In this document: positions 58,704 to 64,000 of the stretch, one piece after another
Position numbering within the stretch: the first letter of the stretch is position 1
Layout: each line of letters begins with the position of its first letter
Source of the DNA: Amaurobius ferox
Taxonomy: Eukaryota; Arthropoda; Arachnida; Araneae; Amaurobiidae
Direction: 5' to 3'
DNA: 64,000 nt
Assembly: GCA_951213105.1 (NCBI GenBank)
Contig: OX578136.1
Coordinates: forward strand, 69,487,230 to 69,551,229
Notes under the pieces: generated by a model
What the model saw: only the letters and a program-made list of their open reading frames with translations
The model's database searches: none
What the model was told of the DNA's origin: nothing
Made by a program: the position numbers and the translations under genes

Positions 58704-59875
58704 TTAACATTTTACAACATAGTTGAAAAGTGTTATGACTTTGTGTTACTCTTTGTTATGTCTGTCTGTCTGTCAAACGATAACTGCTGTAAAAATGACT
58801 TTATCAAAATGAAATTTTGGTATGTTGTTTAGACGGTCTGTGGGACCTATGGGAATATAAATGAATAATAGCACACAATTAGTTTTGGATTGAACCCTGG
58901 CTGACAAAATGAAATACATTCAACCCTACGGGGCCTAATTCTTCAAACATGTTGTAAGCGAATTTAAAATTCACAAATTGCTTCGAAAGTTTTAGGAAAT
59001 ATTCAAATTATCCCAGAAAAAATATAAAAAAAAAATCAGCGAAATATTTGTGTTTTTTAAATAAAATATTTCTTGTTTTTTAAATAAAAATTAAAATAAT
59101 AATTACATCCATATTATACGAAGATATCACGTGACCCACTTCAAAATAAAATATAGCATCCATCTTGTGTCAAAATTGTGTCAATGTTGATTTTTAAAGT
59201 TATCTTTAATTTATATTTAGTGTTGTATCCGTTCTAAAACAGCTTTTTTTTGCTTAATTTGTGTCTATATTCTGAAACAACGCAATTACAATATATTTGA
59301 GTGTAAATGATCATTAAACTTTGATTATTTCTACAACGAAGCTTAATTTTCACTTAAGGAGAATGTCAACACATCAAGCTGTAAGATGAGTTTTATGATA
59401 ATTGCTGAATTTCTTTAACGCAAAATTATTTAGCTCTAGAGCTGCAATATAGCTGATATGAATGAAGCATTCATTGATTTACATAGAGAAGCAGACGGTT
59501 TTATAGCAGACTTTTTCGATGAAGTTTTAAGCATAGAATTACATTAATTTTACCTCCATGGGTTTAAGTTTTTAAGTAAAATACATTTTGTAGTAGTATT
59601 GCGATGAATGAAAGGGATGAAATAAAAGTGTATGAATGAAATAGTTACTGCTTTTACATAGAGAGCCAGGTGATTTATATTTCAATGACGTCAATTGAAT
59701 AACGTTTTTTTTTCGATAAAGTTTTCAAATATAATAAAATATTGTAGTATTGTGATACCTTTAAAAATATTACCGCTGAAAGTATCTATCGCATTTTAGA
59801 GATTTTTAAATAAAATTGCATTGCAGTTGAAAAGTGTTTCAGAATCAATGCTTTCTGCATGATTGATCTTTCTTG
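58704..59875 (+). mobile_element. Family B element, copy 10 (full length)
   Basis: From TTAACATTTTACAACATAGT to GCATGATTGATCTTTCTTG, with all conserved blocks. A ~28-bp terminal segment (TGATCTTTCTTGCTAATGGT) is tandemly repeated just beyond it (59861-59925). Confidence 0.85.
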
Positions 59876-59925
59876 CTAATTCTTGCTAATGGTATTATTT
59901 GATCTTTCTTGCTAATGGTATTATT

Positions 59926-61375
59926 TTAGATTATTAATTTCTCATTTCTCTTTTAACCATCCTAAATCAAATGGGTGTATCCATTTCATAGGTTTATTGC
60001 ATTTATTATTCATTCACCATCTTTCTTTAATTCATCAGCTAACATTTGAACGCTATGTGAAATCTTTTTTCAGAGGGGATTGAAATTAGGAAGGTGAAGC
60101 TATGGGGGTTTATTAAATTCCCCCACGACAGTATAAAGAATATTTAACAGATCCTTATTCTAATAACTAATAAAATTCACTAAAAATGTTCAAAACATAT
60201 GGTGTTCAATTATATGGATATCAATTATATACATTCAATTATATACGTTTAATTATGTGCATTCAATTATATACAGTTATGACAAATTTTTTTTAAATAT
60301 ATGTATAACGTTATAACGTTAGTTTTTCAAGCATATTTAACGTTCCGCTTTCAAGATAAAATATTTTTTTTTCTATTTTAAAAATTCAAATTTTTGGTGA
60401 AAAAACATTTGCAGCACTATTGATTTTACTAAAGCGATTTATTTAAAACATCTATATCTCAAAATCTGTATATTTATTTTACGATGATTGATATAGATTC
60501 AGGATTAAACTCTGAAGGAGATGGATGGGACGTCATTAGATATATCTACTTACGTTTTTTTTCATTTCCGGTAAAAACATTATTATTTTATTTGAAACAT
60601 CTATTTCTGAAGTTTGGCTAGAGCTTATATGATGATCGATATGAATTTAGCATAAAATTTCAGAGAAAATTGGGTGCTCACCAAGGGTTTCCCTTTGAAA
60701 CATTTGTTCCTCTGGGTTGGCTATAGATACAGCTTAGATGATGACTGTTATGGTTTCAGTATCGCATCCTAAATGAGATGATGTAAGAGCTCACTAAGAA
60801 TTTACGTTTTCTGCTGTAGAAATTTTACTTGCGATTTTCCCCAAAATGTGTGTAACTGTGCGTAATAACTATGCATTAGAGAATAAAAATTCTTAAAAAT
60901 TTCCCCCCAAAACAAAGTTTTGCGCACCATTTACCACCATATGAAGACCCCATATATTTTTTGATACTTCTATCGCCAAATTTCTTAGAATATCAATTTT
61001 GTGTTTTATCTCAACTTTGGGATGTCAAACTAACCTTTCGATTATTCTTTCCTTCAGTTTGCATTATAATTTATGTCTCTTTAAATTAACCATTCTAACT
61101 GGTTCGGTTGTTAGACCAATCGCCGAGCTAACCAACTTACATTTCAGCGTTCCTGAAGTGAAGTAGGATAAGTTTCGGATCATGAGCGATTTGGGGAGGA
61201 TTCTAGTAAGATTTTTGAAGTGAGTTAGAGTGAAGGGAAATCTCGCGGGATAGATTGTGATGAGCGGAATTTAGACGGCAGCCTACTGAAAGAAAATATT
61301 ATAACATGGAGATGTGCAAATAATCAAAATAATCATACTTGGAAAATGAAATCATGAAACTTTATTGACATTAGA
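59926..61375. repeat. Gene-free stretch with degenerate ~150-bp repeats
   Basis: 60400-60830 holds about three diverged units sharing TTTATTTGAAACATCTATTT, a GGCTA..GCTTAGATGATGA segment and GATTCAG.AT. The same family recurs at 63530-63700. The rest shows nothing assignable. Confidence 0.5.
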
Positions 61376-62078
61376 TCAATATGAAGCAGGTTCACCGCGA
61401 GCGGCTATGCAGGTTCGAATATGACGCGGTATCTCGGCAAGGAGATGGTCAATGGTGTGCTGAGGGATGGCATTCCACACAACATGCAATTGAACATGCT
61501 TTGTAATTGAACATGCTTTGCTGGAATTGGGAGTTCTCCTAATCGGCTACCCATGATGCCCCAGATATGCTCAATTGACGATAAATCCGGAGAATATGCT
61601 GGCATTATCCTGTTGAAAAATCAGTCTAGACCTGATTGACAGATATGGCTGCACCACTGGTCTCACAATGTCAGAGACGTATCGTTGTGCCGTGATACTG
61701 CCGGAAACATGGACCAAAGGTGTTCGTCCAGTGAAGCGGTAGGTGTCGGAAAGGTCGTCTACCTCGGAGTCCTGCGTCATGCAAACGCTTTCGAATTGTT
61801 TGCATCGAAACCACATTACCTGTAGTGTGGGGTAAATGCCATTGTAACACGGCTGCTGTGGTAAACGGCTCCCGCGCAACGCTTCTCAAAAGCGTACGAT
61901 CTTCACGTGGTGTGGTATATCTGGAAGCTCTGCTACCCGATCTTCGTGCTGTTTCATTGTTTCTTACGCACCGTAACATACACCATGGAACTATGCTCAC
62001 ATTACGACCCAATAGTTCAGCGTCCGTTAGAAGGCCCATTCCATCCTCACTTAAAACAATGATTTATTGCCGTTCCAT
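61376..62078 (-). pseudogene. Tc1-like transposase with two internal deletions
   Basis: Minus-strand remnant starting at ATG (62076-62078) and ending CIAARGEPASY with TGA at 61376-61378. N-terminal helix-turn-helix region: LLGRNVSIVPWCM, RASRYTTPREDRTLL, TTGNVVSMQTIRKRL and GLRGRRPFRHLPL. The core is then deleted up to GRTPLVHVSGSITAQRYV, removing the first catalytic Asp. FQQDNA (second Asp) is joined almost directly to PAYSPDLSSIEHIWG (catalytic Glu), a second deletion of ~19 residues. Further frame breaks occur. A different Tc1 lineage from the one at 3580-5031, and clearly inactive. Confidence 0.85.
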
Positions 62079-62340
62079 TGACGACAACTGGACGCATGCG
62101 GTACATAGACGTACTCTTAGTATACTGTGATGACTTTTACAACCTGAAACCAATGACGTTACAATTTAGCTGTGATATCGCTCCTCCTTGACCTGACGCT
62201 TTTATGCTGCTCGACAAGGTGTTACGTCACTATGCGTAACGAAACTGTGATCATTTGCATATCTCGCCTTACTGTTTCCATTGCCTGATTTACATAAAGC
62301 TACACCTACAACTTTATGGTGTTGCCATTTCAGTTGTGAA
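62079..62340 (-). mobile_element. 5' flank of the deleted Tc1-like element
   Basis: Non-coding sequence upstream of the transposase start. It probably ends near CATTTCAGTTGTGAACAGTG (62329-62348). I could not pair it convincingly with an inverted repeat beyond 61375, so the element bounds are uncertain. Confidence 0.4.
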
Positions 62341-62344
62341 CAGT

Positions 62345-62722
62345 GTATTTTTAGAACTCATATTGTGATACTTATATTCTTCTACTAACACACAGGCATG
62401 GATTTAGCACTTTCATTTTGGCATATATTGGAATCAAATATGGCCTTCAGCTTTAAAAATGACGGGATTATGGATATTTTCAATTTATTACATCATCTGT
62501 TTTATTTGTTTGTTATTATTATCACTTAATCTTCTACTAACACACGAGCATATTTTGTATAGCGAGAACAGAGATTCTTAAACTTATTTTTAGGAGCATT
62601 AAATTAAATATTTTAATATAATATGTTGATTAACAATGTCATTTAGTATATTATAGAAATTTGCACATAATTGTGAATTTTAAGTTTCTTTGTATTATAT
62701 ACTCCGTACGAAGAACGGGTAT
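62345..62722 (+). mobile_element. Helitron 3' fragment
   Basis: Shares the 3' region of Helitrons 1 and 2: ATCTTCTACTAACACAC, a GGCATATATTGGAATCAA block, AACAGAGATTCTTAAACTT and the terminal hairpin CCGTACGAAGAACGG followed by GTATAT in place of the CTAG end. Truncated at both sides. Confidence 0.8.
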
Positions 62723-63270
62723 ATATTTCTCAATAAAATAGAAATTGTATTTCTTCTGTATTTTTATATTTACCAATTCTGCCACACACAATATCATCTG
62801 AACTGAATTATATACTAAGAATTCACACTAACCTCGTTCTATTCTCAAACATCTTCAAGATTACTTTTCTGATGTAGTGTACAATTTCACTATGATGTCA
62901 AGTTTATTTTGAGTTTAGTTTTTTAAGATGAGAACATACATAAATATTGAAATAAGGAGAAAGGAAAAAAGACTCAATGGAATGTGTGCTGAATCTTCTC
63001 TATATGTTGACCTCAGTCAAAGACATGTTTTTTTTTCAATCTACGTTTTCCTACCTTAGTTCGTTCACAATATGTTCCTTATAAAAAGAAAAGTAAGAAA
63101 AAGAGCTTATATCGTGTAAAGCCAGACGCACATGTATAAGATGCTCAAAGAAAAATGTCTACTGCTGTCTAGCCTGAAGAAGGCTTTAGGGTGGCAAAAG
63201 CTTTATTTGCCCTACTATTGTTTTTATAAAAATGTTTTCCTTGAATCATCCATTTCTCAGAAACGGTTGT
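62723..63270. other. Stretch without an assignable gene
   Basis: A plus-strand frame starts at 63132 and runs into the tandem array. The pre-array part (63132-63270) has no recognised domain. Confidence 0.4.
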
Positions 63271-63272
63271 TT

Positions 63273-63541
63273 GCTCAGATGATCACTGATTTAGATTCTC
63301 GGATGATCACTGATTTAGATTCTCAGATGATCAGTGATTTAGTTTCTCAGATGATCACTGATTTAGATTCTAAGATGATCACCGATTTAGATTCTCAGAT
63401 GATCACCGATTAAGATTCTCAGATGATCACCAATTTAGATTCTCAGATGATCACTGATTTAGATTCTCAGATGATAACTGATTTAGATTCTCAGATGATC
63501 TTTGATTTAGGTTCTCAGATGATCATCACTGATTTAGATTC
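63273..63541 (+). repeat. 24-bp tandem array, about 11 units, coding-compatible period
   Basis: Unit CTCAGATGATCACTGATTTA + GATT. A period of 24 keeps frame, so the frame from 63132 reads an 8-residue repeat (MITDLDSQ) five to six times before TAA at 63411. Sequence-matched single units exist in the degenerate repeats at 60.5-60.7 kb, so it is more likely satellite expansion than a protein repeat. Confidence 0.93.
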
Positions 63542-64000
63542 AGCATTAAATTCCATGTGATTCATTTTGAATTACCATGTCCGGTTCTTTTTTTTCTCAG
63601 GCTACTTTTATAATTTCATTTAAAGCATTTATTTCTCAAGATCGGCTATAAATAGGGTTTAGATGATAGTGCTGTAGATTCACCATCGAATTTTAAAGAA
63701 GGTAGATATAATGCACGACTGAATTAGAAAAAGTTTACTACCGCATAATTTGACAAGTAGTACAGGCGTCTCTGTTGTAGAGTCTTTGGTGATACGTCTT
63801 TTGGATAGGTACTTATTACCTTCCTTACGCGAGTTTCGCGTGTTCCTGAATTTCATTTCTACTAACTAGATAATCCCCTACAGCTTTGATTTACCATTTC
63901 CCGCTTATCTTAATTTGTTGCCGAGTTTGTTATTCAGGAGTTATAATTTTCAAATTATCAGCTAAGAGTGCTGCGATCACTTTTATTTTTTGAGACACGA
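63542..64000. other. Stretch without a gene
   Basis: 63640-63700 belongs to the ~150-bp degenerate repeat family. The rest is unassigned and runs off the window. Confidence 0.4.

Noticed and set aside
1..64000. A host gene with exons hidden among the repeats
   Set aside because: I found no exon-like conserved coding block outside mobile-element remnants. Small exons or non-coding RNAs cannot be excluded by eye.

Overview
The window looks like intergenic or intronic DNA from an AT-rich arthropod genome. A chelicerate, probably a spider, is my best guess. That guess is inference from the mix of mobile elements: several Tc1/mariner families, Mutator-like transposase, Helitrons, tRNA-derived SINEs and RNase H-bearing non-LTR retrotransposons. 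I found no intact host protein-coding gene, no rRNA and no functional tRNA. Every coding signal I could assign belongs to a decayed mobile element.

Layout. 1-800: a truncated copy of a non-autonomous DNA element. 2.1-2.6 kb: two tRNA-like SINEs. 3.6-5.0 kb: a Tc1-like transposon with a broken transposase. 6.5-8.4 kb: the best-preserved element, a Tc1/mariner-superfamily transposon with ~330-bp terminal inverted repeats and a 360-codon transposase frame with only three in-frame stops. 9.5-10.6 kb: a possible reverse-transcriptase scrap and a Mutator-like transposase pseudogene. 15.5-16.8 kb: the 3' end of a non-LTR retrotransposon (RT tail plus RNase H). 16.96-18.84 kb: a 61-bp satellite of ~31 units. 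19.0-22.75 kb: two non-autonomous Helitrons, the second nested inside an older repeat. 24.25-24.86 kb: a 22-bp satellite. 28.7-29.4 kb: a degenerate ~72-bp array. 30.3-31.9 kb: a SINE and a microsatellite-cored repeat. 34.2-34.7 kb: a GAAATTAT-rich array. 35.6-37.0 kb: a complex inverted repeat carrying the tail of another Tc1/mariner transposase. 38.9-47.5 kb: a nest of one repeat family (called family B here) that splits a non-LTR endonuclease gene. 47.9-48.5 kb: a complete MITE-like element. 50-60 kb: more family B and microsatellite-cored repeats. 61.4-62.1 kb: an internally deleted Tc1-like transposase. 62.3-62.7 kb: a Helitron 3' end. 63.3-63.5 kb: a 24-bp tandem array.

Family B is the dominant component, with about a dozen copies or part-copies in both orientations. 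Its ends (TTAACACTTTACAAC at one end, a hairpin and GATTGATCTTTCTTG at the other), subterminal inverted AACACTTT motifs and terminal-proximal TCTG microsatellite fit a Helentron/HINE-like non-autonomous family. That classification is inference. Cross-comparison of copies inside the window gives a relative insertion history, including one exact empty-site match for a Helitron.

Limits. Alignments were done by eye, boundaries of degenerate repeats are approximate (tens of bases), and family names rest on motif recognition rather than database searches.
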